NCBI RefSeq assembly: GCF_022606295.1
Contig: NZ_JAHHZS010000013.1
Span: 62,001-126,000 of the forward strand
Source: Arthrobacter bambusae
Lineage (GTDB): Bacteria > Actinomycetota > Actinomycetes > Actinomycetales > Micrococcaceae
Direction: 5' to 3'
Length of the DNA: 64,000 nt
Below, piece by piece: positions 40,315 to 49,166 of this stretch (position 1 is the first letter of the stretch; every line of letters starts with the position of its first letter). The translations under genes were made by a program, and so were the position numbers. Below the pieces are notes generated by a model. That model searched no databases and was not told the DNA's origin. It saw only the letters and a program-made list of their open reading frames with translations.

Positions 40315-42000
40315 TTAGTAGGCTTTGACCCGCTGCTCAACCACCAGATGGATGAGCGCAAACACGCTGTCCTCGTTGATGGCTCGCAGCGCCGCTTTGA
40401 TAGCGGCAGGAACGTCTGCATCATGTTCTACCTTGACGCCGAAGCCGCCGAAGGCCTGGGCCATGAGCGCGAACTCCGGGTTCTTCAACTGCGTTCCGGA
40501 CACCCTTTCCGGGTAGTGCCGTTCCTGGTGGGTGCGGATGGTGCCGTATTCCTGGTTGTCCATGACGATGACCAGGGGAGTGGCGCCGTACTGGGCGGCT
40601 GTTGCCAGTTCCTGGCCGTTCATGAGGAATTCGCCGTCACCGGCAATAGTCACCACACGCCTGCCCGGGTATTCCAGGGACGCGGCGATGGCGGACGGTA
40701 TGGAGTAGCCCATGGAGCCATTGCGGGCGCTGATCATCGAGGCATAACGCTGGGTGGGGAAGTAGCGGTGTGCCCAGTTGGTGTGCTCGCCGGCGCCGAG
40801 GGTGACCATCGCGTCGGCTGGCAGGGTGGGGACCAGGTTGGCCATCAGGGTGTCCATCCGTGCGGGACCGGCCGACGGCGTCGCCGGGGGGAGCGCGGCG
40901 AAGGCAACCTGTTCGGCGCGCATTTTGGCCGTCCAGTTCACCCATTCGTCTTTGACTGGAAGTTCGATCTTGGCCAGGTCGCGGATAAAGACGTCCGGTT
41001 TGGCCAGGATTTGGTAGGAGACGGGTCCGGAGCGGCCGCGGAGGGATGGGTCGATGGTGACGAGGAAGTTCTTTTTGGTCCAGTCCTGGCGGCACAGGAA
41101 CCCGTCGGTAATGACGTCCCCTGGGACCGTGCCAACAAAGATCAGCAGGTCGGTTTCTTCCAGCAGGTCGTAGGTGGGTCGGGGCCGGCCGTAGCCGATG
41201 GGGCCTACGTAGGACGGGGAATCGAAGGGGATGGTGCCTTCGGTGCGCCATTCGGCTGCGGCGGGGATGCGGTGCTTTTCCAGCCAGCGTGTGAGCTGGT
41301 CGGCGCCTTCCTGGGTCCAGTCGTTTCCACCGGTGACGAAGAGTGGCTTGCTGGACGCGGCCAGGGCATCGGCCAACGCAGCCGCGTCCACAGTGGTCAT
41401 TCCGCCGGTGGCGACCGGGATGGGGGGATGCAGCCTGGCGTTGATCTGCTGGCGGATGACGTCCTCGGGCAGGCCGACGACGACGGGGCCGGGCCGTCCG
41501 CTCATTGCCGCGAACAGGGCTTCGGCGACGATTTCGGAGGCACGTTCGGCGTTATCGAGGACCATCACGCGCTTGGCACCGGTGTCGAACCAGGCTTTGA
41601 TGTCGAACTCCTGGAAGGCCTCGCGGTCCCTATGGGCGAAGGGGATCAGCCCAACAAAAAGCACCATGGGGGTGGAGTCTTGCCACGCGGTGTGCAGTCC
41701 AACGTGGGCATTGGCAGCGCCGGGACCACGGGTAACCATCGCAATGCCAGGCAGCTGGTTCATCTTCCCGTCAGCCTCTGCCATGTACGTCGCTCCACCC
41801 TCGTGGCGGCACACGATGGTTTCGATGGGCGAATCGTGGAGTCCGTCAAGAACGTCAAGGAAGCTCTCGCCGGGCACCACATGGGCCCGCTTGATGCCAT
41901 GGGCGGCCAGCGTATCAACGATGACGTGGCCAGCGGACTTGAGGGATGCCTGCGGCAGGTCCCCTGGCAACTCGTCTTGCTCGGCTGTTACTTGAGTCAT
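40315..42000 (-). CDS. Thiamine diphosphate-dependent enzyme (acetolactate synthase/2-oxoacid decarboxylase fold)
   Basis: This 561-residue ThDP protein has N-terminal Pyr domain with the catalytic Glu in CRHEGGATYMAEADGK (about residue 62), a central domain, and a C-terminal PP domain with GDGEFLMNGQELATAAQYG ending in MDN (about 440-470). The fold includes acetolactate synthase, benzoylformate decarboxylase and cyclohexane-1,2-dione hydrolase. With an aldehyde dehydrogenase directly downstream, a 2-oxoacid decarboxylase or diketone-cleaving role is plausible. The start at 42000 is chosen for the AAAAGG site; ATG 42063 would add 21 residues. Confidence 0.88.
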   Translation of the reverse strand: MTQVTAEQDELPGDLPQASLKSAGHVIVDTLAAHGIKRAHVVPGESFLDVLDGLHDSPIETIVCRHEGGATYMAEADGKMNQLPGIAMVTRGPGAANAHVGLHTAWQDSTPMVLFVGLIPFAHRDREAFQEFDIKAWFDTGAKRVMVLDNAERASEIVAEALFAAMSGRPGPVVVGLPEDVIRQQINARLHPPIPVATGGMTTVDAAALADALAASSKPLFVTGGNDWTQEGADQLTRWLEKHRIPAAAEWRTEGTIPFDSPSYVGPIGYGRPRPTYDLLEETDLLIFVGTVPGDVITDGFLCRQDWTKKNFLVTIDPSLRGRSGPVSYQILAKPDVFIRDLAKIELPVKDEWVNWTAKMRAEQVAFAALPPATPSAGPARMDTLMANLVPTLPADAMVTLGAGEHTNWAHRYFPTQRYASMISARNGSMGYSIPSAIAASLEYPGRRVVTIAGDGEFLMNGQELATAAQYGATPLVIVMDNQEYGTIRTHQERHYPERVSGTQLKNPEFALMAQAFGGFGVKVEHDADVPAAIKAALRAINEDSVFALIHLVVEQRVKAY

Positions 42001-42063
42001 GGATAAAACCTTTTCGCTGGATGCCGCGTCTTTGCGCAACAGGAATTCAGTTAGTGGATGCAA

Positions 42064-43377
42064 TTACAGGAGAATGCTGAGCGGGCTCTCGATGCGCCTC
42101 TTAAAGGCGCCCAACAATTGGGCTGCCACCGCGCCGTCGATAACCCGGTGGTCTGCGGAGAGAGTGCAACTCATGACCGTGGCAACTGCCAACTGGCCGT
42201 CGCGCACCGCCGGGCGCTGCTCTGCGGCCCCGACGGCCAGGATCCCTGCCTGGGGCGGGTTGAGGATGGCCGAGAACTCCCGTGTCCCGTACATTCCCAG
42301 GTTCGTGAGGCTGAAGGACCCGCCGTCGAGTTCCTGCTGCCGGATCCGGCCGGCGCTGGCGCGTTCTTTGTAGTCGCCCATGATTCTGCCCAGGGAGCTG
42401 AGGGAGAGGTTTTCCAGGCCGCGGACCACCGGTGTCAGCAGGCCGTCTGTGGTGGCGATAGCCACGGAGATATCCACCGTGGAATAGCGGCGGACGGCGT
42501 CTCCTTGCCATGACGCGTTTGCGGCGGGCACGTCTACGAGGGCACCTCCGAGGGCTTTCAGGACGAGGTCATTGACGGTTGCCTTCTGGCCCGCAGGGAT
42601 CGAGTCCTGGTTAATTTGCTTGCGTAAAGCCAGGAGGGCGTCCATTTCGACGTCGATGGAGACATAGAAATGGGGAACGGTAGTCTTCGACTCGGTCAGC
42701 CGCCGTGCGATGGCCTTGCGCATGCCTGAGAGCGGTACGTCCTGGAAGTTTTGCATGCCCGCCGTCTGCGACGAAGCCGTTGGGGCAGCGGGGAGGGGTC
42801 CTTCCGCCTTGGGGACGGGCTGCGGGCCTGCTGCTTGTTGCCTTCCGGCAGCTTCAACATCTCCGCGCAGGATCCTGCCGTTGGGTCCGGAGCCTGCCAA
42901 TGCTGAAAGGTCGATGCCCATGTCTTTTGCGAGCTTTCGGGCCAAGGGTGACCCGAATATGCGCGAGGCCCGTCCTTGAGCATTCCGGGACGGTTCCTGG
43001 CTGGCGCCCGGAGCCGCAGGCCGCGTATCCCGCCGGGTTGTTGGTGCTTCAGTGTCCTCCGGCACGGGATGTTCTGCATGGCTGTGTGAGGCGCCGCCGG
43101 CGGAGGCGATCTGCTTGTCTATGGACGCCTCGTCTTCCCCCGCTTCGACGAGCACAGCAATGGGCTCACCGACACCCACGGAAGTTCCCGGCTGTATTAA
43201 CAGCCTTCCGATGGTGCCCGGAGATTCAGCCTGTAGTTCAACAGTGGCCTTTTCAGTCTCAATTTCGGCGATGGGCTGTCCGGCGGCGATTGTGTCGCCT
43301 ATTTTCACGAGCCAGTCCTGGAGGGCTGCCTCGGTGGCGTCTGCGACGACGGCCGGCATGGTGATAATGGTTGCCAT
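42064..43377 (-). CDS. Dihydrolipoamide acyltransferase E2 (single lipoyl domain)
   Basis: The 437-residue E2 has one lipoyl domain (residues 1-80, lipoyl-Lys in IETEKATVEL), a flexible Ala/Pro-rich linker, a peripheral-subunit-binding domain (about 140-175, SPLARKLAKDMGIDLSALAG) and a catalytic domain (about 210-437) ending in HxxxDG (ADHRVIDGAVAAQ). It transfers the acyl group from E1 to CoA. It lies 26 nt after E1 and 63 nt before the ThDP enzyme. The E3 gene is not in the window; a shared E3 elsewhere is presumably used. Confidence 0.93.
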   Translation of the reverse strand: MATIITMPAVVADATEAALQDWLVKIGDTIAAGQPIAEIETEKATVELQAESPGTIGRLLIQPGTSVGVGEPIAVLVEAGEDEASIDKQIASAGGASHSHAEHPVPEDTEAPTTRRDTRPAAPGASQEPSRNAQGRASRIFGSPLARKLAKDMGIDLSALAGSGPNGRILRGDVEAAGRQQAAGPQPVPKAEGPLPAAPTASSQTAGMQNFQDVPLSGMRKAIARRLTESKTTVPHFYVSIDVEMDALLALRKQINQDSIPAGQKATVNDLVLKALGGALVDVPAANASWQGDAVRRYSTVDISVAIATTDGLLTPVVRGLENLSLSSLGRIMGDYKERASAGRIRQQELDGGSFSLTNLGMYGTREFSAILNPPQAGILAVGAAEQRPAVRDGQLAVATVMSCTLSADHRVIDGAVAAQLLGAFKRRIESPLSILL

Positions 43378-43403
43378 GGTGAATGTCCTTCGATGGATCG
43401 GGT

Positions 43404-45620
43404 TCAGGAACGGCCGAGGTTGCGGGCTACTTCGTCGAAGCCGGCAAGGACGTCGTCGAGATCGGCGTTGGCGGCAGCCTCAAGGACTTTCGAGATGCTC
43501 GGCGCGGCTTCCTTACCCGTGACCCGCTGAACGGGCTGGTCGAGGTAGTCGAAGAATCTGCGCTGGATCTCGTCGGACAGCCAGCCGCCATATGAGGTGC
43601 CGCGGGCACCCTGCTCGACGATCAGGACGTTGTTGGTCTTCTGGATTGAGGCGCCGATCGTGTCCCAGTCCAGGGAGGCCCGGTCAAGCCACCGCAGATC
43701 GATAATTTCGGCATCGAGATCGAGGCGCCGCCCGGCAGCCTGAAGCGAAACATCCACCATGTTCAGGTAGCTCAGTACGGTGACGCCTTCGCCCGCCCGC
43801 CGCACGGCAGCTTTTCCCACTGGCAACTGGTAATCGAGATTCCCCGCGGGGATGTCTCCCTTGGTCCCGTAGAGGTCGACGTGTTCAAGCACGAGCACCG
43901 GGTCCTGGAGTTCCAAAGCAGTATTCATCAGGCCGATATAGTCGTGCGGCGTTGACGGCGCCACGATGCGCCAGCCTGGGTTGTTGGCAAAGATGCCTGC
44001 CGGATCCATGGAATGCTGGGAGCCATAGCCGGCTCCCATTGCCACCTTTGAGCGCAGAACCACGGGCATCGCCGACTGGCCGCCGAACATGTGCCGGGCC
44101 TTGCCGATCTGGTTGAAAATCTGGTCAGCGGCGACCCAGAGGAAGTCCGAGTACATGAATTCAACGACCGGTTTGTAGCGCCCGGTCATGGACAGGCCGC
44201 CTGCGAGGCCCGCGAAGGCGTTCTCGCTGATCGGTGTGCCAAGAACCCGATCGGGATAGGCGTCCTTCAGCCCGCGGGTAGCCCCGTTGGTGCCGCCTTT
44301 GAGCCGGTGAACGTCCTCGCCCAGGACCAGCACGCCGGGGTCCAGATCCATCCTGCGCCCAAGTACGTCTGCAATAGCATCCACGAAGCGGCGCTCCTCG
44401 GTGCCGGCTTCTGTTTGTCCTTCGGTGGTTGATCCTGTCAGGGCCGGTTCGCTCCTGATGTCGGTATCCACCGCGGCGGGATCCGGCCAAAGCGTGGGGC
44501 GGATCCGGCGGCCGCCTTTCGCGCTCTCCGGGTCTTTCTCGGTAATTCCGTCAACAATCCGGGTAATGTGCTCCGTGATCTGCAAGGTGAGATCAGTCAG
44601 CTGTTCGTCCGTGAGGAGTCCGCGCCGCGTCATCTCTGCGGCCAGTTTGGCCAAGGGGTCGCGGTCACGCCACTGCTTCTCCTCCTCCTTCGTTCGGTAT
44701 CCGAAGGCGCTGCCGGGGAAGGGGCCGTTCTGGTGGAAATAGCGGTAGGTTTCCGCCTCGATGAGGGTTGCTCCCTTGCCGGCGCGCATGTGATCCACGG
44801 CTGCCTTCTGGGCAAGGTAGACCGCGAGGGGATCCATGCCGTCCACGCGCCAGGACCTGATTCCGAAGCCGGGGCCACGAGCGGCCAGACGAGCTTCACC
44901 GGTCACGTCGGCAACATGGGTCGAGACCGCGTAGAGATTGTTTTCGATATAGAAGCACAGCGGCAAGCGCCAGGCAGCAGCCAGATTCAGCGTCTCCAGC
45001 GTCGAACCTATATTTGAGGCGCCATCGCCGAAATAGGTCACAGTGACCCCCATGCCGCCAGCCTGCCCGCCGTCGTCGTGGACTTCTGCGTCATGGCGCT
45101 GTGCCCAGGCATTGCCCGCGGCAAGGGGCACGCCGCCACCCACGATCGCGTTCGTGCCCAAAGCTCCGGCCTCAAGCCATTGCAGGTGCATTGAGCCGCC
45201 CCGGCCGCCGCTGAACCCGGCCTTGAGACCCAAAATCTCGGACATCGTCCGTCGGATGAATTCCGTGACCTGGTCGTTCTTTATCCCGTCGATGATCGAC
45301 ATACCGTTCGGGGACAGATAGGCAAGACCCTTTGCCAAGAATTGGTGATGGCCGCGGTGCGTGCCGTTGACGCCGTCAGCACCGCGCAGCGCGAGAACAG
45401 ATCCCACGGCTGCTCCCTCCTGGCCAATGCTGGAGTGGGCCGGGCCATGTACGAGGCCCTCTGCCGCCAGCTGCAGCACAACTTCCTCAAAAATCCGGAT
45501 GGTGTGCATTTGTACCAGCATGGATTCGAGCAACTCGGGAGATGCCGCGTCCCAGTCTTCGCGGGTCGTGCGCAATTCTGTGCACTCTGTCGAGTAGGTC
45601 AAGGGCGTGGTGGTTGACAT
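43404..45620 (-). CDS. 2-Oxoacid dehydrogenase E1, fused alpha and beta subunits
   Basis: This protein of about 738 residues is a fusion. The alpha half has SSIGQEGAAVGS, GGRGGSMHLQWLEAGALGTN and the ThDP motif GDGASNIGSTLETLNLAAAW ending in ENN. The beta half (about 370-738) has VLGEDVHRLKGG, TPISENAFAGLAGGLSM and the transketolase C-domain. Most acetoin/branched-chain E1 enzymes have separate subunits; fused forms exist. The ATG at 45620 has a GGGAG site; an upstream open frame to 45956 lies across the GntR promoter and is rejected. It decarboxylates a 2-oxo acid or cleaves acetoin-type diketones. Confidence 0.92.
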   Translation of the reverse strand: MSTTTPLTYSTECTELRTTREDWDAASPELLESMLVQMHTIRIFEEVVLQLAAEGLVHGPAHSSIGQEGAAVGSVLALRGADGVNGTHRGHHQFLAKGLAYLSPNGMSIIDGIKNDQVTEFIRRTMSEILGLKAGFSGGRGGSMHLQWLEAGALGTNAIVGGGVPLAAGNAWAQRHDAEVHDDGGQAGGMGVTVTYFGDGASNIGSTLETLNLAAAWRLPLCFYIENNLYAVSTHVADVTGEARLAARGPGFGIRSWRVDGMDPLAVYLAQKAAVDHMRAGKGATLIEAETYRYFHQNGPFPGSAFGYRTKEEEKQWRDRDPLAKLAAEMTRRGLLTDEQLTDLTLQITEHITRIVDGITEKDPESAKGGRRIRPTLWPDPAAVDTDIRSEPALTGSTTEGQTEAGTEERRFVDAIADVLGRRMDLDPGVLVLGEDVHRLKGGTNGATRGLKDAYPDRVLGTPISENAFAGLAGGLSMTGRYKPVVEFMYSDFLWVAADQIFNQIGKARHMFGGQSAMPVVLRSKVAMGAGYGSQHSMDPAGIFANNPGWRIVAPSTPHDYIGLMNTALELQDPVLVLEHVDLYGTKGDIPAGNLDYQLPVGKAAVRRAGEGVTVLSYLNMVDVSLQAAGRRLDLDAEIIDLRWLDRASLDWDTIGASIQKTNNVLIVEQGARGTSYGGWLSDEIQRRFFDYLDQPVQRVTGKEAAPSISKVLEAAANADLDDVLAGFDEVARNLGRS

Positions 45621-45680
45621 CTTTGGCTCCCATGGGGCGTACGTGCATCGCATCTGCGTTCGTCCCACCTTAGACGTGTC

Positions 45681-45746
45681 AATGGATCCAATGCAAGGTA
45701 TACAACCTTGTTTAGTCCGACAATAATCCTCGAATGGATCCATTTG
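45681..45746. promoter_or_regulatory. Divergent E1/GntR promoter with GntR-type operator
   Basis: The dyad CAAGGT-ATACA-ACCTTG (45694-45710) contains GTATAC and fits a FadR/GntR-type site. It is flanked by two copies of AATGGATCCA (45681-45690 and 45733-45742). The second copy covers the ATG at 45734, arguing that translation of the regulator starts later. Confidence 0.65.
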
Positions 45747-45769
45747 CGGTGAATCAGTATGCTGTACGT

Positions 45770-46441
45770 ATGGCCACCCAAGCTGTTCTGTTGAAGAAAT
45801 CTGGCGCTGCAAGTCAGCGCATCGCAGACGAATTAAGTCAAAGGATTCTCGACGGGGACCTCGCGCCCGGCACGAGGATCCGCCAGGAGCAGATCGCGGA
45901 AGAGTTCGGTGTGAGCAGGCTGCCGATCCGTGAAGCGCTGCGCATTCTTGAATCACATGGACTCGTCACACTGGTTGCCTCCTCTGGAGCCTGGGTCAGT
46001 TCCATGAACCTCGCTGAGTGCCAGGAGACGTATCTGATCCGCGAACGCGTTGAGCCGCTCGCGCTGGGCAAGGCCATCGACAGCGTCAGCATCGAAACTT
46101 TGGATCGGCTCACTCAATTGGCCATGGAGATGGAGAACTGCCAGGTGGTGGAGGATTTCGTCGAACTGGACCGCGAGTTCCACCTGCTCAGTTTTCAGGA
46201 CGCGGGCATGCCAACCTTGCTGGAGATGGTCGAAAGGCTCTGGAACACCACCCAGCATTATCGGCGCGCATACGTCCAGCTGATCGGTCCCGAGGGACTC
46301 GAAGACACGCATTTGGAGCATCGGCTCATTTTGGCGGCCATCCGCCGGCGTGACATCCGCTCTGCGGAGGAATTGCTGGCGATGCATGTCCGCAAAACCC
46401 GCATTTCCCTGCTTGATCACCCTGAAATATTTGACCGCTAA
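45770..46441 (+). CDS. GntR-family (FadR/FCD) transcriptional regulator
   Basis: This protein of about 223 residues has the GntR winged helix (ASQRIADELSQRILDGDLAPGTRIRQEQIAEEFGVSRLPIREALRIL) and an all-helical FCD effector domain, with metal-binding-type His in EFHLLSF, a C-terminal LEHRLILAAIRRRD and MHVRKT. It is divergent from the E1/E2 operon and likely represses it, relieved by the oxo acid or product. The start at 45770 (MATQAV) is chosen because the alternative ATG 45734 sits within a repeat of the operator region. Confidence 0.88.
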   Translation: MATQAVLLKKSGAASQRIADELSQRILDGDLAPGTRIRQEQIAEEFGVSRLPIREALRILESHGLVTLVASSGAWVSSMNLAECQETYLIRERVEPLALGKAIDSVSIETLDRLTQLAMEMENCQVVEDFVELDREFHLLSFQDAGMPTLLEMVERLWNTTQHYRRAYVQLIGPEGLEDTHLEHRLILAAIRRRDIRSAEELLAMHVRKTRISLLDHPEIFDR

Positions 46442-46463
46442 AGAAATTTGGTTGGAGAAGTAC

Positions 46464-47018
46464 ATGAACCGGGACGTCGAACAGCAAGATGATGCCCTCA
46501 AGGAACGGCGCGGGCTACCGGGTATTCGTGGCACGGACCACATCGGATTCACGGTGCCCGACATGGAGCAAGCTCACGAATTCTTCGTCAACGTCATAGG
46601 GTGCCAGCACGTCTACTCGCTGGGGCCGTATCCACAGGACCCCGGGTTGATGCGGACGAAGCTTAACGTCCACCCGGAGGCGACACTGGCGGAGATACGC
46701 TTCTACCGCTGCTTCAACGGGGCGAATTTTGAGGTCTTCAACTACTCCTCCCCGGATCAACGGCGGGAACAGCCCCGCAACAGTGACATCGGCGGTCATC
46801 ACCTCGCCTTCTACGTTGACGATCTCGATGCGGCCGTCGACTACCTGAAGGGCCAGGGGATCCAGGTACTCGGGGAACCGACCTTGAGCTCAGGAGCCAG
46901 CAAGGGCCAGCGTTGGGTCTACTTCCTGGCGCCTTGGGGGATGCAATTCGAACTCGTGTCCTTTCCGAAAGGAAAAGAGTACGAATCGCAAACACCCCTG
47001 CGGCTCTGGATGCCGTAA
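46464..47018 (+). CDS. VOC-family protein (glyoxalase/dioxygenase fold)
   Basis: The 184-residue protein has two VOC modules: IRGTDHIGFTVPDMEQAHEFF and GHHLAFYVDDLDAAVDYLK, with conserved His in TDHIGF and GHHLAFY and Glu in MQFELVSF as the likely metal set. It starts at ATG 46464 behind GGAG, 22 nt after the GntR stop, so it is probably cotranscribed with the regulator. It could be a lyase, isomerase or extradiol-type enzyme acting on a pathway intermediate. Confidence 0.82.
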   Translation: MNRDVEQQDDALKERRGLPGIRGTDHIGFTVPDMEQAHEFFVNVIGCQHVYSLGPYPQDPGLMRTKLNVHPEATLAEIRFYRCFNGANFEVFNYSSPDQRREQPRNSDIGGHHLAFYVDDLDAAVDYLKGQGIQVLGEPTLSSGASKGQRWVYFLAPWGMQFELVSFPKGKEYESQTPLRLWMP

Positions 47019-47093
47019 GGAGAGCTGCGCAACGGCAATCTTTGTCACGAACACACCCGCTGGGACGAGGACGACGCTGCATGCCGGCGGTTT

Positions 47094-47483
47094 CTAGCTT
47101 GCGAGGACCTTGCGCGAAGTGGTGGCGGCGTCGTCCAGGGCTTCAATGTAACGGGTGATCGCATCGCGGTTCTGGATGAGGAGATCAATCTTCTGCGACA
47201 TCCGCTCCCGCTCATGAATCAGCAGCTCCCGAAGTTTTGGATCGGGGTCCGCGACGACAATCTCCTGCGGTTGATCCAAGCACGGCAGGATGTCACTGAT
47301 AATCCTTGTCGGTATCCCAGCATCAATCAGGCCGCGGACTTTCTGCACGCGGTCCAGCAGATAGTCGTCATAGACGCGGTAGCCGTTGTCGAGCCGGCGT
47401 GGCACGACCAGCCCCTGCTCTTCGTAATACCTCAGCATCCGTGCGGGCACGCCCGACCGCTCTGCCAATTCTCCGATACGCAT
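47094..47483 (-). CDS. MerR-family transcriptional regulator
   Basis: The 129-residue protein has the N-terminal MerR helix-turn-helix (MRIGELAERSGVPARMLRYYEEQGLV, then DNGYRVYDDYLLDRV) and a C-terminal coiled-coil dimerisation helix (LRELLIHERERMSQKIDLLI). There is no Cys cluster for metals, so a drug or small organic ligand is likely. The ATG at 47483 follows GAGGAG. It is divergent from the MHS transporter at 47713, its probable target. Confidence 0.9.
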   Translation of the reverse strand: MRIGELAERSGVPARMLRYYEEQGLVVPRRLDNGYRVYDDYLLDRVQKVRGLIDAGIPTRIISDILPCLDQPQEIVVADPDPKLRELLIHERERMSQKIDLLIQNRDAITRYIEALDDAATTSRKVLAS

Positions 47484-47503
47484 GGCGCTCCTCTGTCGTC
47501 TGC

Positions 47504-47622
47504 TTGACGTAAACACTAGCGACAACGCCAAGAACTTGCCGCCAACCTAACACTCATATCCTGAAAGTGTCTCACTTCATGGGAAAGTTTTTCTTGACGC
47601 AAACGCCGGCGCTTAGTACTGT
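47504..47622. promoter_or_regulatory. MerR/MFS divergent promoter with paired TTGACG sites
   Basis: TTGACGTAAACAC (47504-47516) and TTGACGCAAACGC (47594-47606) match in 11 of 13 positions and lie 90 bp apart, one near each gene. The second has TACTGT 17 bp further on (47617-47622) as a possible -10. They resemble TTTACGTAAACGTAAA-type sites bound by some MerR regulators of acyl-CoA metabolism. Confidence 0.45.
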
Positions 47623-47712
47623 CGGCATACCGACCCCGATGTGAAGGTTCGGGCGGTCATCACATGAACACCCAGCCGCCTTTGGCGCTGGCACAACGCG
47701 CTCAGGAGAACA

Positions 47713-49089
47713 ATGCGGACAACGAAGTCGCAGGCTGTGAAGGCTGGTGAACCGACGCTGGGGCAACACACGGATACCACGGTTTTATCCCCGGCAAACC
47801 CCTCGGAGTTTGGGCCGCAGCAGAGGAAGCTATTGCGCCGGACCATCGCCGGCAGCGCTGTAGGCAACATCATGGAGCAATACGATTTCGCTTTGTACGC
47901 ATCGGCGGCCGCGCTAATCTTCGGAAAGCTGTTTTTTCCAAGCTTCGACCCGACTGTCGCCCTGCTTGCCGCGTTCACGACCCAGGCCGTTGGATTTATT
48001 GCGCGCCCGCTGGGCAGCCTGGTAGCCGGCCACATTGGTGACCTCCACGGTCGAAAACGCGTCCTGGTCGCCATGCTGCTCATCGCAGGCATTTCGACCA
48101 CCGCCATCGGGCTTCTTCCGACATACGTTGCCATCGGGATCTGGGCGCCAATTTTCCTCGTCATACTGCGCTTCGTGCAGGGCTTTTCGTTTGGTGGCGA
48201 ATACGGAGGTGCCATTTTGATGGTGAGCGAGACGGCCCCCCGCGAAAAGCGGGGCTTCTACACAGGGTTCATCCCGGCATCATCAGCGCTCGGCGGCGTG
48301 CTTTCGACAGTCGTACTTTTCGCCGTGAGTCTCCTGCCACCGGAAACTTTCGAGGCGTGGGGCTGGAGAATCCCGTTCCTGCTATCGATTATCCTCGTCG
48401 TGACTGGCCTCATCATTCGGCTTCGGCTCAAAGAGACCCCAGTATACAAAGACGCAGAGGTAAAGGGAAAAACCACCCGCAAACCCATCCTCGAAGTGAT
48501 TAAGACCAATCCCAAGCAACTTCTCCTAGCTGCGGGAATCAGTTTCGGATTCGGCACCCTCAATTACGTCGTACTGGGGTGGTTGTTGAGCTACACCGCT
48601 GTGGACCTCAAGATTGGCGCGGGCCTGGGCCTGATTGCCCTGGTGATTGGCTATGTTTTCTATGGCATCAGTGACTGGGTGAGCTCTGCGATCTCCGACC
48701 GGGTAGGTCGACGCCCTGTCATTCTCACTGGTGGAATTGCTTACGGGGTCTGGGCATTTCCGATGTTCGCCATGGTCGACACCAAGAGTCCCGTACTGAT
48801 CGTGGTCGCAATGGCCGTCTCCCTCACCCTGAGTGGCATGATTTACGGTCCCCTGGCCTCGTTGATTAGTGAGCTCTTTGCCACCAAGTTCCGCTACAGC
48901 GGTGCGTCGATGGGCTACCAGCTCGGACAGACCCTGGGTGGTGGATTCTCGCCCCTGATCGCAACCGGCCTGTATGCAGCAACGCTGGCCTCGTGGTCAG
49001 TCGCCATCTACCTCGTCATCGCCGGGCTCATCACAGCAGCGTGCGTATTCTTCCTGGCGGAAACCAAGGGACGAGACCTCACGCACTGA
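47713..49089 (+). CDS. MFS transporter, metabolite:H+ symporter (MHS) family
   Basis: The 458-residue protein has about 12 hydrophobic segments. The MHS-type N-terminus IMEQYDFALYASAAA, the loop GHIGDLHGRKRVLV and the segment RFVQGFSFGGEYGGAILMVSE are typical of proline/betaine, shikimate and dicarboxylate proton symporters. An AGGAG site precedes the ATG. It probably imports an organic acid. The divergent MerR gene suggests substrate-dependent control. Confidence 0.9.
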   Translation: MRTTKSQAVKAGEPTLGQHTDTTVLSPANPSEFGPQQRKLLRRTIAGSAVGNIMEQYDFALYASAAALIFGKLFFPSFDPTVALLAAFTTQAVGFIARPLGSLVAGHIGDLHGRKRVLVAMLLIAGISTTAIGLLPTYVAIGIWAPIFLVILRFVQGFSFGGEYGGAILMVSETAPREKRGFYTGFIPASSALGGVLSTVVLFAVSLLPPETFEAWGWRIPFLLSIILVVTGLIIRLRLKETPVYKDAEVKGKTTRKPILEVIKTNPKQLLLAAGISFGFGTLNYVVLGWLLSYTAVDLKIGAGLGLIALVIGYVFYGISDWVSSAISDRVGRRPVILTGGIAYGVWAFPMFAMVDTKSPVLIVVAMAVSLTLSGMIYGPLASLISELFATKFRYSGASMGYQLGQTLGGGFSPLIATGLYAATLASWSVAIYLVIAGLITAACVFFLAETKGRDLTH

Positions 49090-49166
49090 CCGTCAGCCAA
49101 CTGTCGCTGGTTCTGCCCGCCAGGAGGGGGCAAAGCCAGTGTCAGGCGTTTGGTCCAAGCCCAATG

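Noticed and set aside
40348..42006. A 552-codon open frame opposite the ThDP enzyme
   Set aside because: It is an antisense shadow of a well-supported gene in high-GC DNA; its product is Gly/Val/Asp-rich with no family resemblance.
47594..47619. Classic MerR promoter with 19-20 bp between -35 and -10
   Set aside because: The nearest -10-like hexamers give spacers of 14 or 17 bp; the long-spacer arrangement is not seen.
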